Source: Viscum album (lineage: Eukaryota; Streptophyta; Magnoliopsida; Santalales; Viscaceae). Taken from it: 64,000 nucleotides of DNA. The stretch spans positions 1,871,172,988 through 1,871,236,987 of the forward strand of contig OY728128.1 of NCBI GenBank assembly GCA_963277665.1. Reading direction: 5' to 3'. How positions within the stretch are numbered: the stretch's first letter is position 1; every line of letters starts with the position of its first letter. Made by a program: the position numbers and the translations under genes. Under the pieces are notes generated by a model. It searched no databases, was not told the origin of the DNA, and saw only the letters and a list, made by a program, of their open reading frames with translations. Positions 11,481 through 24,000 of this stretch are shown one piece after another.

Positions 11481-11854
11481 TTTCGATCCTATACATTTTT
11501 TGGCCACAACTTTGGCACCGAGTGTCCGTTTGATGAACTGTCTATGTCACCGGAAACCTTAGAGTGAGATAGTTTTTTTTATAACCCACTTTAGATTTTT
11601 ATAAAGTTGGGGTATGGTCAGGTTAGATCGAGCACGAATCCAACCGGGCCATCAAGATTAAAAGGCTAATAAATTATAGACCGGGTGTCCGATTGACGCA
11701 ACGTCTGCTTCTTTGAGACTCCTTTTACATAGCGGTCCATTGTAATAATTCTTCATGGGACTTCGTGGAAGTTGGAGTATTGACCATTAGCTTGAGGAGC
11801 GGACACTCTCGAAGATGAGAAAGATTAGTGCGGGTACTTTTTTGCTGGTTGTGA

Positions 11855-12305
11855 CGATGTACTAAAGTAATACTAGGGTCATGTGTGGGTATGATGATGT
11901 ATTGGTGATGTACTAGGATAATGTGTGGGTCTGACAATGTACCGATGATGTACTAGGATCCTGTGTGGGTCTGATGATGTAGTGATGATGTACTAGGATC
12001 CTGTGTGGGTCTGATGATGTACTAGGATCTTGTGTGGGTCTGATGATGTACTAGGATCATGTGTTGGTCTGAAGATGTACTAGGATCGTGTGTGGGTCTG
12101 ACGATGTACTGACGGTGTACTAGGATCCTATGTGGGTCTGACGATGTACTGACGTTGTACTAGGATCCTGAGTGGGTCTGACGATGTACTAACATTGAAC
12201 TAGGATCCTGTGTGGTTCTGACGATGTACTAAAATCTTGTGTGGGTTTGATGATGTATGAGGATCCAGTGTGGGTCTGCAATTTGGGATCCTTTGTGGGT
12301 CTGTC
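11855..12305 (+). repeat. LTR minisatellite, 29-bp core with 41-bp variants (element A)
   Basis: Repeats of a unit like GTGTGGGTCTGATGATGTAC followed by TAGGATCCT. Some units carry an extra 12 bp duplicating the GATGTACTGA part. About 12-14 units. The same array is in the B 3' LTR at about 48084-48548. Confidence 0.9.
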
Positions 12306-12671
12306 TCTTAACAGAGTAAGATGATTCAGTAGTTAAAACTAATTATCTCTACTACTTTACCTATGTTATACCTGGTGTGAGCTAAGTATGTACCTAAGTT
12401 GTATTTTTCCTTAGTGGTTATACCTTGGTGGTATTATTCAGTGTGGTGTACTTGTGTGTTACTTACCATAGTGGTATTCCTACCTTTGTGGAATAGTTGG
12501 GATTTGGGCTTTTGGGTTGGACCATGTGTTTCCTCGTGGTTGAGATGGGTATACTTGATAACTTAGTCTTATGTATGGGAATACAACTAAGTAGGGTTGT
12601 CAGTTGTTTCTATGCTTTGTATTTTATCCTTTGTGGAATTTGTGAGACCTTCAGGTTCTCGGGGTCCCTAC

Positions 12672-12689
12672 TGGGTATTTTTATACTCA
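12672..12689 (+). promoter_or_regulatory. Conserved LTR stem-loop (element A copy)
   Basis: TGGGTAT-TTTT-ATACTCA: seven-base stem with one G-T pair, followed by CCC. Found at similar positions, 210-510 bp before the LTR end, in other LTR families of the window (see findings). Function unknown. Confidence 0.6.
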
Positions 12690-13152
12690 CCCCTGCACGG
12701 GATATTCCCTCACCATGTTGTGTTTGGTGCAGACGATGGACACTGTTGACTAAAGAAGAGAGTACCAGGGCTGGAGGTAGCTCAGAGGTGGACATTAGAC
12801 AAGGTGTACCACCAAGACTGTCGTTCAAGAGCTGTACCTACCCTTCAAGTAGGATCCTTGGCAGGTGTTCATATGAGCTGTTTCAGTTTACTTGTACCTT
12901 TCAGTTTTCTTTTACTTTCCAGTTGGTCTGGAATTTTGTCCCCTTTTTACTTACCTTGAGCACTATTTTTCTATAAAGTTTACATGTGTTCGTATCTTTT
13001 TGGGTTCTTAGTTTAGTGTGTTTACAGGATATAAAGTAAATTCCTTCTCGATTTTATGGGATACACCTTTCAGTGTTGGTTTCATTCCCCTGGCCTATGG
13101 AAGGCGGGCATGGGGTAGTCACAAAACGGGCCCCAGGGGATGCGTCGTGACA

Positions 13153-13925
13153 AGTGTTGTAACATAAATTAGGAAAATATGAATATGTAATCATGGTAAT
13201 TTCCAAAAAATTCTTAGAATAGATCACTGGACATACTTTTTTTGTACCCACCTTCCAATGTATAGTGCACCTCCATAGTCAATAACCAACATGGATGCTC
13301 TAAACTTGCCTCACCAGTGGAAATGAGAATATGGATTCTCAACTTTATTGGGGGTTATAATCCTTCTAATAGATATTTAAGAAAAATCACTCAGCCTTCT
13401 ATATGACATATTATAAATAACTCATGAATTCTTGCATACATGCCTTTTCCAATCCCTGAAACCATCTATATAAATCCCCACACATTGGAGGGAAGACCAT
13501 AGGTGTGTCTTTTATACATATAAATATTCAAAATTGCCAACAAGGCCTACACATTATATGAATTTTAGACCAATTTCCAAAACACCATAAAGTTCAAACC
13601 TTGTCTTATCCATTTCTAAATAATAAACCATTTACCAAAAAACATTTCATTATAAAACCAAATCCACAACCATGGTGAAAGAATTATTTAATCTCAGAAG
13701 ATTAAAAATGGATATTTTAAGTCACAGTGTCAGTAACTATGTTTTAAGGTACCAAACCACCCATGTTTTTTCATACACATTTAGAATCCACACTTGTATT
13801 CTTTCAGAAATCATGTTTCTAATTAGAAAACAGTAGGATATCCCTTACTGAGCATTGAATCTATCCCTTTATTATTTTCTATTAACCGAGGTTATGAAGA
13901 ATGATGTTAAATAAATAATCTCTAA
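13153..13925. other. Old LTR debris between elements A and F
   Basis: No gene seen. 13311-13835 matches 49339-49925 and shares a segment around ACATTGGAGGGA with the E LTR (about 25370), in the minus-type orientation, so it looks like a gypsy LTR remnant. 13848-13925 (matching 53703-53782) contains TACTGAGCATT, similar to the LTR stem-loop motif. The bases TCTAA at 13921-13925 would be the 5' target duplication of element F. Confidence 0.5.
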
Positions 13926-15315
13926 TGTAAAACCTTGGTTTTTCTTTTAAAGTATGAAAATATTAATTTTAAGTTTTAATCATTAGTTTTACTCTTACAA
14001 ATGATCCTAAGAGTTTAATAAAGGGTTTGATAGTGTCTATAGCTCATTCGGAGCCTAGATCTACAAATTTTGGACAATCTGTATGAGGTTCACATTTGGC
14101 ACATGGTTAGTAGTAACTGTACATCTCAATTATTTCATCCATATATACGGGAGAATGGATTTACAAACCATGTGAGAGAGGTTTAATGTACATGAAGAAA
14201 ACTATAGACCTATTATAGAGTTCACATGAATGAGTTTCACATGATTGAGCAAAAACATTTACCGAGCTTGCACCCTTAGTGAAACTTAAGTTGGGACCTT
14301 CCATGGTTGGAGTATGGATTTATCGAACTGTACGGGATAGCTATGCTAGGGGTGAACATGGACAGTTACTGTGTAGTATAAAAATATAGATTTATATGCA
14401 TAAATAAAATAGGTATGGTGAATTTTAAATTAAAAAACTTTCATTTTTAACCTTTAAGAAACTTTTTTTACAAGGCCAAACAAATTAGATTCACTTAAAC
14501 CCACTTTTTAAGAAAAACACATTGTTCCTGATAAATATGATTATCAAAATGAAATAAGTACATATGTATACTCAAACATGATTCTACCTTAAAGCGTATA
14601 TAATCTTAAATCAATGTTACAACAAAAGGGAAAGTATAATAAACACTTTCTTATTGTTAAAAAATACAGTAGAAATTTAAAGTACATATAAAAGAGTTCA
14701 AATTTTTTAACCCAAAGATTTGGGTATCCAAACACCTTGGATAAAGGTCCCTTGATTTATACTTTCAAAAATTCTTTCTTACCCACACTAGGGTAATCCC
14801 TCGATACAAAGATCAGTATCTATCTTTTTATCCCCACAATCCATCGATCTATATGGTGATCAGAACCTCTGTCTTCCTTAAACTTGGAAGACCACAATTA
14901 AGTAGGTAATTGGCACATTTTCCTTTCTTTAGCTAGTAATCTATCAATCATAATCACGAACGATCAGTGTCACATAAATCAGAACAAATCTTGTGGAAGA
15001 TCTTATGTATGTCAAAAAAATATGTTCAAAACTTAATCTCCTCAAGGATTTTTCACAATGAAATTTTGTAAGAGCTCTCTTGGGTCTTAAAATCAAAAAG
15101 TTTCGATTTCATCCAAATGAATATGTGTTTAAAAGTGTTATCTTTAATGGTCAAAGTTTCCTCCAACGATCATATTTTTCCTGAAATTTTAGAGGGACCT
15201 GTATAGATGTAACTTATAATGGTCGTATAATAACGGATTAGATGACATCATTTAGTATAACAAATATCATGAGAAACCTTAAGTGTGTATGAATCCAATT
15301 ATACAAAAAAATATA

Positions 15316-15835
15316 TTAAGGAAATATAAATACTTTAAGATTGTTATGAAAACATTTCAATAAAGAAATATAGTAACTTTAAGAAAGTTAAAAACACATT
15401 ACATTAAGGAAACATAATAACATTAATAAATTTATGAGCACATAACATTAATGAAATAGAGTAACTTTAATAAAGTTATGAAAAATTACATTAAGGAAAT
15501 ATGGTAACTTTAATAAAGTTATGAAAGCATAACATTAAAGAAATATAGTAACTTTTAGAAAGTTATCAAAACATTACATTAAAGAAATATAGTAACTTTA
15601 ATAAAGTTATGAATATATTATAGTAAGTAAATATAGTAACTTCAAGAAAGCTATGAAAACATTACATTAAGAAAATATAGTCACTTTAAGAAAGTTATGA
15701 AAATAATACATTTAGTAAATATTGTAACTTTAAGAAAGTTATGAAAACATTACAATGAAGAAATATGGTAACTTTAAGAAATTTATAAAAACATTAAATT
15801 AAAGAATTATAGTAAATTTAAGAAAGTTATAAAAT
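15316..15835. repeat. Tandem array of about 12 units near 44 bp in the F LTR
   Basis: Unit like GAAATATAGTAACTTTAAGA then AAGTTATGAAAACATTACATTAAG. Each unit carries a short inverted repeat AACTTTA...AAAGTT. The same array is in F' at about 55180-55700. Confidence 0.88.
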
Positions 15836-15879
15836 TGTATTCTTAAACAAAAGAGAATCAGATAAGGAACTATGATAAT

Positions 15880-16135
15880 CTGATCTGAAAATTATTGGGA
15901 AATGGGATTAAAAAACACGATAAATCAAATTCACAAATCTATGTGAATTGGAATTGAGAAACATAAATCAGATTCAATTTTTTGAATGATTTAGAATTGA
16001 AAAACATAAACTAGATTATATTTTCTGTATGATTCAAAATTGAGAAACATAAATTGGATTTGATTTTATGGATTATATGAAATTAAGAAACATAAATCAG
16101 ATTTGATTTTTTCGATGATTTAGAATTTTGAATGT
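15880..16135. repeat. Tandem array of about four units near 55 bp in the F LTR
   Basis: Units contain GAATTGAGAAACATAAATCA and GATTTGATTTTTTGAATGAT-like segments. Also present in F' at about 55740-55995. Confidence 0.75.
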
Positions 16136-16229
16136 AAAGGATTTGGAGTTTTATTAAGGATCTAATTTTCTAAAGTATTTATTCTGTCTTAAGAAAAATA
16201 AAGTTATACTTAGCTACAAAATGGTTGAA

Positions 16230-16600
16230 GAACATGTATATAAATTTCATTATAGAGAGAAATGATTAGTAAGGAAATATGTTTCGTATAAATTTAATTA
16301 TAGCTAGAAAGTATTAGTAATATAATATCTTACATATAAATTTCCTTGTAGATAGAAGGTATTATCATGTAAATGGGTTATATATGAATTTTCATATAGA
16401 TGGAAAGTATTTTTGAGGAAATATGTTGCATATAAATTTCCTTATAGATAGAAAGTATTCTTATGAAAATGTGTTTTTGATTTACAAAACATAAACGAAT
16501 GAGAAAGGTTATAAGAAAACTCTTTACTCCACAGACTATCTCACGGTCAAAGAATAGTTTGTCCAACCATGTAACTTCATAAAATTGGGTGAAAAGATGA
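16230..16600. repeat. Tandem array of five to six units near 58 bp in the F LTR
   Basis: Units contain CATATAAATTTCCTTATAGA and TAGAAAGTATT followed by AGTAAGGAAATAT-like sequence. Also in F' at about 56090-56340. Confidence 0.75.
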
Positions 16601-18721
16601 TTTTTCCTTGTATCCATATAACTTAACTAATATTTTCCATCCTCCTTCCAACATGTAGTACCCCTAATTCAGTTGAAGCTCCAACATACTTCCAATCTAG
16701 GGTTTGAGGTATCTTCCTTGTCTGGAATCCTAATCAAGTTCCATCTGTCACATTGAATCTTCACCAGTAAGTGACTCAATCTACTTCCTTTCCTGATCTA
16801 TATCTCTGTATTTTTTACTATCCCCATGCAAGATAATATGAAATATTTTCAGTTTATCTATATATTCTGCCATTTTGTTTTGATTCATAACAAACCAACA
16901 TCTGAAACAAGAAAAGTGTTCATTTAATTCCATATGGTAGGTGTTCTGTGATTTTCCCCCCAAGTTTCAAAGATTTATAATTTTAGTTGTTGTGTTGTGC
17001 ACTGGTTTCACATAATTTTTTCCTTAAAATCAATTTGTCATACCTAATTTGATTAAATTATAATATAAATGACTTATTAGATCCCCTTATCATCGTTGGA
17101 GTTCAATGAACTCAACTTGAGCCCCCTTGGGTTTTCTATGCATATGCATATGTGAAACCTAAATTTTATTAACCTAAACACTCATATGTGTGTTTCATTT
17201 CCCTTCCCCAATTGAATTGATCAATTTATTTGGATGTACTATTTTTTTTAAAGGTAAAACATATTTAGATTGGTTATTATTAAAATTAAATCAAATGGTT
17301 ATTGTTATGACCCCCTTATATAGCCCTTGGTCATTATCAAATGAAAAGGTAAAGACTTGAATTATGTAATGTAACAGAATTGGAATGGTTATTGCATGAA
17401 CCTTTGTAATATAATTAAATTTAAAGTTACTATTTATAATATGGATCTTTTTTATAATTATATGAGTGGTTTTACATGATCCATCCTAGGATTCTTGAAG
17501 TAATTCCTGGAGCAATCAGATGATGCCACACCGATTCATTGGGCTGATTTCATGGGGTGATACCCACAATGAATTTTGGTTAATGTATTATTTATATGTG
17601 AATGTCTCGTCATGATACTCATGATTCAATTGAGTCATATCCAGATATTACAATTCCTTGGATATAATCTTTGGATTCAACAATGTCATTGAATATTAGG
17701 TTCCTGGGATTCTTCCCTTGGTCCCCATTTATCATTAGCTCTGGATTTACTATGGACTTCTTCCATTGACTCTATTAAACACTATTACATTATGATTACT
17801 CGGTTGTACCCCTTGTATTACACTCATAATCTTATACCTAGGAAGAATGTTTTACTATTTTGAGATAACTTTCCTTCTAAGGTAAAGGATTCCTTGATTC
17901 TTCTTGGATCCTTTTTTACTATTATTATGACTTGGATGCCCTAGTTTCACCATGAGTCAGATTTTATGACTACTTAAACTGGTATACTTTTGTTGTACGT
18001 GGTATACCATAACCTCTCGTAGGTCCATTGTTCATACTTTACCGGCATGAGAAGAAGAAGGTATTGTCAGCCGAGTATCCTATGAGGAGTCTAGGTTCGA
18101 TGAGATTATCATTTTACACATGTTATTCATATGTGTATAACAATATCAGCACACTAATTCTTTTTTATTAAGAGGGTGGATTTTTATTAATTTCATTGGT
18201 GGTGGACTACTGAGTATATCTCACACCCTGTTCAGGATATCATTTGGAACTCGAAAAGACTTCATGGATATAGGTAGGTATAAGAGAAAGTTCCTGGTAA
18301 TAGATGCTTCATTGATTATATCATGGGTGCATGGTAAAAAGCCTTCATTCATGATGATAGTGGATGCATCCTTTTTAGTGTTTTATTTCTTTTAGATATA
18401 AAATTAAATAGTTCTTACTACCATTTGTATAGATCCATGACATACTTATCATTTTTTATATAGTACTACTTTAGCTTGATATATTATTACAAACTAGATG
18501 ATTTACCATCATTTCTCTAATTTTTACTATTAGGATTCTTCTATTTATCTATTTATTATCATCAGTGTGATACTCTATTCATGAGGATATAGTATCCCCA
18601 TCATACCATCATGGACCCTTTCTACTATTTAGTAGCCTTCAACATATAAGGATGCACACTTGAGGCCTCATAACCAACCAGGATCAGTTACTTATGAGTA
18701 AACCAAGTTCATGACTTTACA

Positions 18722-18738
18722 AATTGGAATCAGAGGAT
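18722..18738 (+). other. Primer-binding site of element F
   Basis: AATTGGAATCAGAGGAT right after the LTR end; matches the initiator-methionine tRNA 3'-end complement (TGGTATCAGAG) at all but one position over 11 bases. F' reads AATTGGAATCGGGGGAT at 58585. Confidence 0.7.
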
Positions 18739-19979
18739 TTCTTTTCCTTTTTTTTTTACAATTTTGTTAATTATATAGAAGAATAGGATGTGTCAAAATT
18801 TGGTAATGATCCAGTACCTTAGAGTGGTTAACCCATGCACAAGGGAAAATCCAAATTTCCTAGGATTGGAATTTTCATTTTTGATTATGTCAGTTATGGT
18901 TGTAATAATTTCATCATTGGGTGATGCATGTGGATTTTGACTTTAATTATTATCTTGTAATTTATTTTTACCCCTGGACTAAAATGAAAAGAGGGTAGTT
19001 CCTCATGCATCATTATAGAAATGTGAGGATTTTTATTTCATTCATTATTATATGTCATGATTACTTGTTGCTTGCATTTACTATTTCATATTTTGTGTGC
19101 CATAATAGTTATATTTTATATTATACTAATGTTTCATGAGGGGGTAAAATAATTAAAATAATTAAATTGTATATATCAACAAAAATTGTGTTTTCTCATG
19201 TAGATTGATGATGGCACATTAATTTTCCAATTATAGTATGTTTGAGTAGTTTTCCATTTGGGACATGAACTGAAATGTTAGTTTGCTTCAATTAAAAGTA
19301 TTCCATTTACAATATAAAAAGTGTGTTCCCCTCTATAAATTGGGAATATTGATCCATCTAATTGAACCATCATAAAATGTTGGTTTTAGTTACACATAGT
19401 ATCATTTTCAATTTATAAAACTTAGTACTTTGTAGAATGGGGATGACAGGTGCATCTAACTAGACCTTGATATATGTGTGTGTGTGTGTATCTTCACATG
19501 ATGATATATTCAAGAACTCTTGAGTTCTAAATTTAAAAGGAAATGGTTTCCATTAAATAGTGATTTCAATCATAACTTAAAGGGTATTTTTCCCTAAAAA
19601 ATAAAACTGACACACTATATATCAAAGCCCATAATATAAAACCGAGCAATTGACCTACCATAGTCATAGGAATTAGGAAATATCTCTAATTATTCATCTT
19701 GTCTATATATGATTCCCAAACATAGCTTTATCAGTAGGAAGAGGGGTGTGACTCATTATAAGAAGGCTTATACATGTCCTAATTTTATATCTTCAATTTT
19801 TAACATTGTTAAATCCTATCTCATGTGTATTCTTGGAATTTTTATAGATATGACACCATTATTTCCTCAAGCTGAGCACCATGAAAGTGGAGATGATCAT
19901 ATTCCTAAAGTGGTGGTACATAAGTAATCAGTATAGACACTTGTGGTACCTTCCATTTTACCTGATTTAGAAACTCATT
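18739..19979. other. Element F untranslated region before gag
   Basis: AT-rich with a GT microsatellite near 19474. A 72-codon open frame at 19709-19927 may hold a piece of the gag N-terminus but has no feature I can name. Confidence 0.4.
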
Positions 19980-20950
19980 CTAATTTTTTATAGAGATTCA
20001 TATATTTTATTCAGACTATTTAGGGAGATTTGTGAACTTCCCCTACTATGGTAGAGCTGACATGAGAGTTTCAGAAGTTGAAATCACCCACATTTTTTAG
20101 GGATAGTGGTCAACCGGTAGATAAGACATCGCTAGAGGCCATACTTTCTATATTTAAGCACCTGGAAATGCCTCTAGAAAAGAGTGTCAAGATCTCTTAT
20201 TTTATATTTCATGGATATATCAAGCATTAGTGGGACTTTATTACTAAATGATATTATCATTGGGATATGGTATGGAGATAATTCTAGGTTTCCTTCTATG
20301 ATTATTACTTTTTAGAGATGCTGAGAGCTGATAGAGATGGAGAATTTCTACACCTATAAAAAGTTTCAAGGATTGTTATATATTATTCATCTTGATTTAC
20401 TAGGATTCATTACTTTTCACCTTTTTTCACTACATTATGAGATTTTTAGAGTAATTTTCTTTGAATATGGGAACAGGAATTCCATCTGGTCTCAGGTAAA
20501 TGTTTTCTATTTAAAAATTATCTTAAAAATTGTGAATCAATCTATTATTACTGAGCACAACATTAGGGAATCAAATAGTATAGAGAATTGGATGTTAGCA
20601 TTGTGATAGAGTGTTAGTTTATATAGTGGAAAGAAACACCATCTCGAGGGTTCTCAATGGAGTAGTGACAGCCAAAGTATCCACAATGCTAGTTTAGTTT
20701 TATGCCATTAGTGTGGGAGGTACTGTCATATAAATCCTCAGTGTGATTGAGACCAAGTTGAATTTCATGCCTGAAGTAGAATGGGGCATCTTCAGAGGTT
20801 TTTCCAGACCACTCCATCTATTCATAGATAGAATAGGATATTCACTAGCTACACCTTCTCGAATAGGATTAATAGCTAAATGTCGGGATAGAAGATGGAC
20901 AACCACTAGTGTTATAGGCTAAGGAGGTGGATGTGTTCGAGGAGACCAAA
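19980..20950 (+). pseudogene. Element F gag remnant with zinc knuckle
   Basis: About 20070-20240 translates to a Retrotrans_gag-like stretch (KVEITHIF, then a short gap, then LEMPLEKSVKISYFIFHGYI and H-x-W-D). A CCHC zinc knuckle is readable at 20703-20744: Cys, Cys-Gly, His and Cys with the correct spacing C-x2-C-x4-H-x4-C, although one of the x2 codons is TAG. This protein would form the retrotransposon particle and bind RNA. Many stops and frameshifts; F' has the same knuckle at 60551-60592 with the same TAG. Confidence 0.7.
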
Positions 20951-21079
20951 CTTAGGATACGTAGCCTCAGCTGAGTAGACCCAATCTAGGTAGACAGGTT
21001 GTAGATATGGGCCATGGATTACAAATTATATCTGAAATATATCCTATACCCAAGGAGCATGGTGTTGGGTCATCTATAG

Positions 21080-24000
21080 TACGAGGTGCGGTTTTGGTAG
21101 CCTCTACTTTAGTATCTTCTTTATTTGATTCAAGCTCCTTGTGTTATTTTCTTTTTGTGACTACTGTGTAAAGTCACAGGCTTTAGATTACCTATTTTTT
21201 TATGAAACTTTATACTCTATTGGTAATTCTAATGGAGAGTGCACACTAGTGCAAGGAATTCCCCCTTAAGATGGGTGGATATCGTTTCTTATGGGACCTA
21301 TTCAACCTCAAGGTGATGGGTTTTGATGTAATTATTAGGATGGACTAGTTCGTCCCCTATCACACTTATGAGGATAGAAATCATCTCAAGATGTAATTTA
21401 CATCACAAGAGTATAGTTACTACATTCACAAGGGGGATGGGATATATAGGAAAGTAGAGATAGACCAGAACATAGTGGTCTAGGTGGAGTGGTAACCAAA
21501 ACTTCTAGCCATTATATGGATGATAAGGGATCACATCAAGATGATTTACCTATTACAGTAGATCATTTATAGGACCTATTCCCTAATTTTTTTTGGAAAA
21601 CCTCTTATGAGAGAGTTTTAGTTCTCTATAGATCTAGTTTTAGGAGAAGCATCGGTATCCATTCCTCCTTATAGGATGGGTAACATTGAGTGGTTGGAGA
21701 TTAAGATGCATCCTGATGACTTAGAATATATGGTTTTTATATGGACCAGTACTTTAACTTAGGGTTTAATTTTCCTTTTCACCAAGAAGGAAGATGGTAC
21801 CCTCTGGATTTTTGTAGATTACCATTGTTATAACTAACTTAAATTTAAGAAACAATATCCACCACCTCAAATAGATTACTTCTTTGACCAAATATGAGGA
21901 AAAATTGTTTTCTTGAAGAATGATGTGAGGTCAAGATACCATCAGTTATGATTCGGAACTGAAAATATACCTCATACAACATTTCATAACAAATATGGTC
22001 TTCATGAGTATCTGGTTATTTTGTTCAATTTGATGAATAATCCCACAATTTTCATGGCTCTAATAATTAGGTTTGTTCACCTATAATTGGATTAATTTGT
22101 GGTAGTATTTATGTGAAATATGATGGTGTATTATTATGCTCAATACGACCATGTGAAACATCTTGATATCATGTATAATTAATTAAGAGAGAATTATATA
22201 TTTTCTAAGATTATCAAATGAAACCTTTTGAATTAATAGGTACACTTATTGGGTCAAATAATTTCATAGAAAGAAGTATATATTGACCAAGAGAAGGCAA
22301 GACCTGTTGTCACCTGGGAGAATCCCAATAATGTGTTTGAAATACAATGATTCTTGGGGTAGGCTAGATATTACAGAAATTTCATTTAGGACTTTTGATG
22401 CCTAGCAATGCCTCTAACACGCTTAATTAAAAATGGAATCAAGTTTATATGGTTTGATGCCTCTCAGAACTCATTTCAGGAGATGAAATATAAAATAACT
22501 TGAGAAATGATCCTAATTATTCTAGATATGGGTAGAAACTATATTATTTATTTTTAGACAATAGGTATCGACATAGGAGGAGTTCTTATGTAAGAATATC
22601 ATGTTTTGTCATATGATTCTCCTGAGTTGAAGCCACACTAGGGAAAATACCCATCTAATGATCTTGAGTTGGTAGTTGTAGTTTACAATTTTTAGTATTG
22701 GAGGCATTATTTTCATGGGGGTAGTTTTTGGTGTTTCCAGGCAACAAGAGCCTCAAGTACAAATTCACATAGTGTGACATTAAAATTAGGAAATAAAGAT
22801 AAATCAAATTTCTACAATCCTTTTTTTATCTTTCCAAAATGTTTGGGAGAGGTAATGTTGTATTTGATGCTCGGAGATGAAAGAACCATACTTAGGTATT
22901 TTATGAGGAAAATATTGAATGGTATTTTATGTCCCTATTTTATGAGATGTTCATAGAGTTCTAGGAGAATCATGCGGAGTATATCTTTAAATATTTTGTA
23001 CTGAACTCTACAATTTTGGAGAGATTAAATATGATGTAGTTATCAGATACTAATGGTCTAGTGCTTAGTGAGAGTGTTTTAAAATAGGAACTTCCACTAT
23101 GATTTATCATTAACAGGGATGAAGTATTGTGCATCCATATACACATTTGGGTTCCAACATAAATCAATTTAAAATTCATGTAAATGTCTCATTATTATAC
23201 TGGGTAATTACACCCTACGTGTACAAATAAGTATTGTGATATACATAACAAAAACTTGTGGCCCAGTATGTAAAGGGAGATAGTTTTTTTTGTTACTAGG
23301 TGTTCCACCTGTCTGTAGGTAAAGGTAAAACACCAGTGAATGATATTGCTTCCACATCCATTACCATAATTTGAGTGGAAATGGGATGATTTCACCATAG
23401 TATTTGTTACTATATTATCAAGATCTCCTTGAGTAAATGATTCAGAATTGTTGATCATCTATGTGGTCAAAAAGGTCTCTTGCTTGCTTCCTATCAAGGA
23501 TACTTTTTCAATGTATGATCTCGAAAGGATCTATGTCTTAGAGATTATATGACTCAATAGTGTACCATGGAGTATTTTATTGGAAGGAGATTCAAATTTC
23601 ACTTGTTGCTTCTATAAGGAGCTGCATAGGTAGTTAGGTGCACATGTACTTTGGAGTAGAGTATGCCACCCTTAGACCGATGAGTAGTCCAAGCAGATAA
23701 TACAGGTATCATAGGATATGCTTATAAATTATGTCTTCAATTCTGGAGGTTCTTGGGAAAACATATACCCATAAATAATTTATCTTATAATAAATACTTT
23801 TTGGTGATGATTTAGATGGATCCTTATGAGGCCATTTATTTCAAGTCATTTTGTTCTCCTCTATATTAGTTAGAGGCTGGGGAAGTAGCACTACCTAGAC
23901 CCCATCTTGTTCAGGAGAATTTGGAGTAAGTTAAAATAATCAGGAAGTGAATGGATATAGCTAAATATATATAGAATTATTACTCCAATCATCATTGAAA

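Larger units (their letters stand above)
7069..13152 (+). mobile_element. Ty3/gypsy element A (Tekay/Del-like chromovirus), 3' half
   Basis: Right part of a gypsy element whose left part was displaced beyond the CACTA insertion. It keeps the end of protease, reverse transcriptase, a deleted RNase H, integrase, polypurine tract (AAGGTGGGGAG at 9951-9961) and a 3189-bp 3' LTR (9964-13152, TGTAAAGACC ... CGTGACA). It is collinear with element B (43079-49337) at about 36 kb offset. It is non-functional because of many stops and frameshifts. Confidence 0.9.
9964..13152 (+). repeat. 3' LTR of gypsy element A (3189 bp)
   Basis: Starts TGTAAAGACCCAGAAATTCC just after the purine tract and ends CGTCGTGACA; the end is set by comparison with the 5' LTR of element B, which is followed by a primer site. 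Pairs with the B 3' LTR at 46197-49337 (roughly 90% similar by eye over the first 100 bases). Internal landmarks: TATA-like TTTATAT at 10509-10515, a GC-rich block 10920-11480, a 29/41-bp minisatellite 11855-12305 and a stem-loop 12672-12689. No gene is inside. Confidence 0.88.
13926..18721 (+). repeat. 5' LTR of gypsy element F (4796 bp)
   Basis: Begins TGTAAAACC and ends GACTTTACA directly before a methionine-tRNA-like primer site. It contains three neighbouring tandem arrays (15316-15835, 15880-16135, 16230-16600), a remnant of the LTR stem-loop at 18211-18223, and otherwise AT-rich sequence without genes. Corresponds to 53783-58584 in F'. Confidence 0.85.

Noticed and set aside
11855..12305. 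CRISPR-like array
   Set aside because: Units are contiguous tandem repeats without unique spacers, inside a plant LTR.
19474..19492. GT microsatellite as a regulatory site
   Set aside because: Ordinary simple repeat; also in F' near 59331 with a different length.
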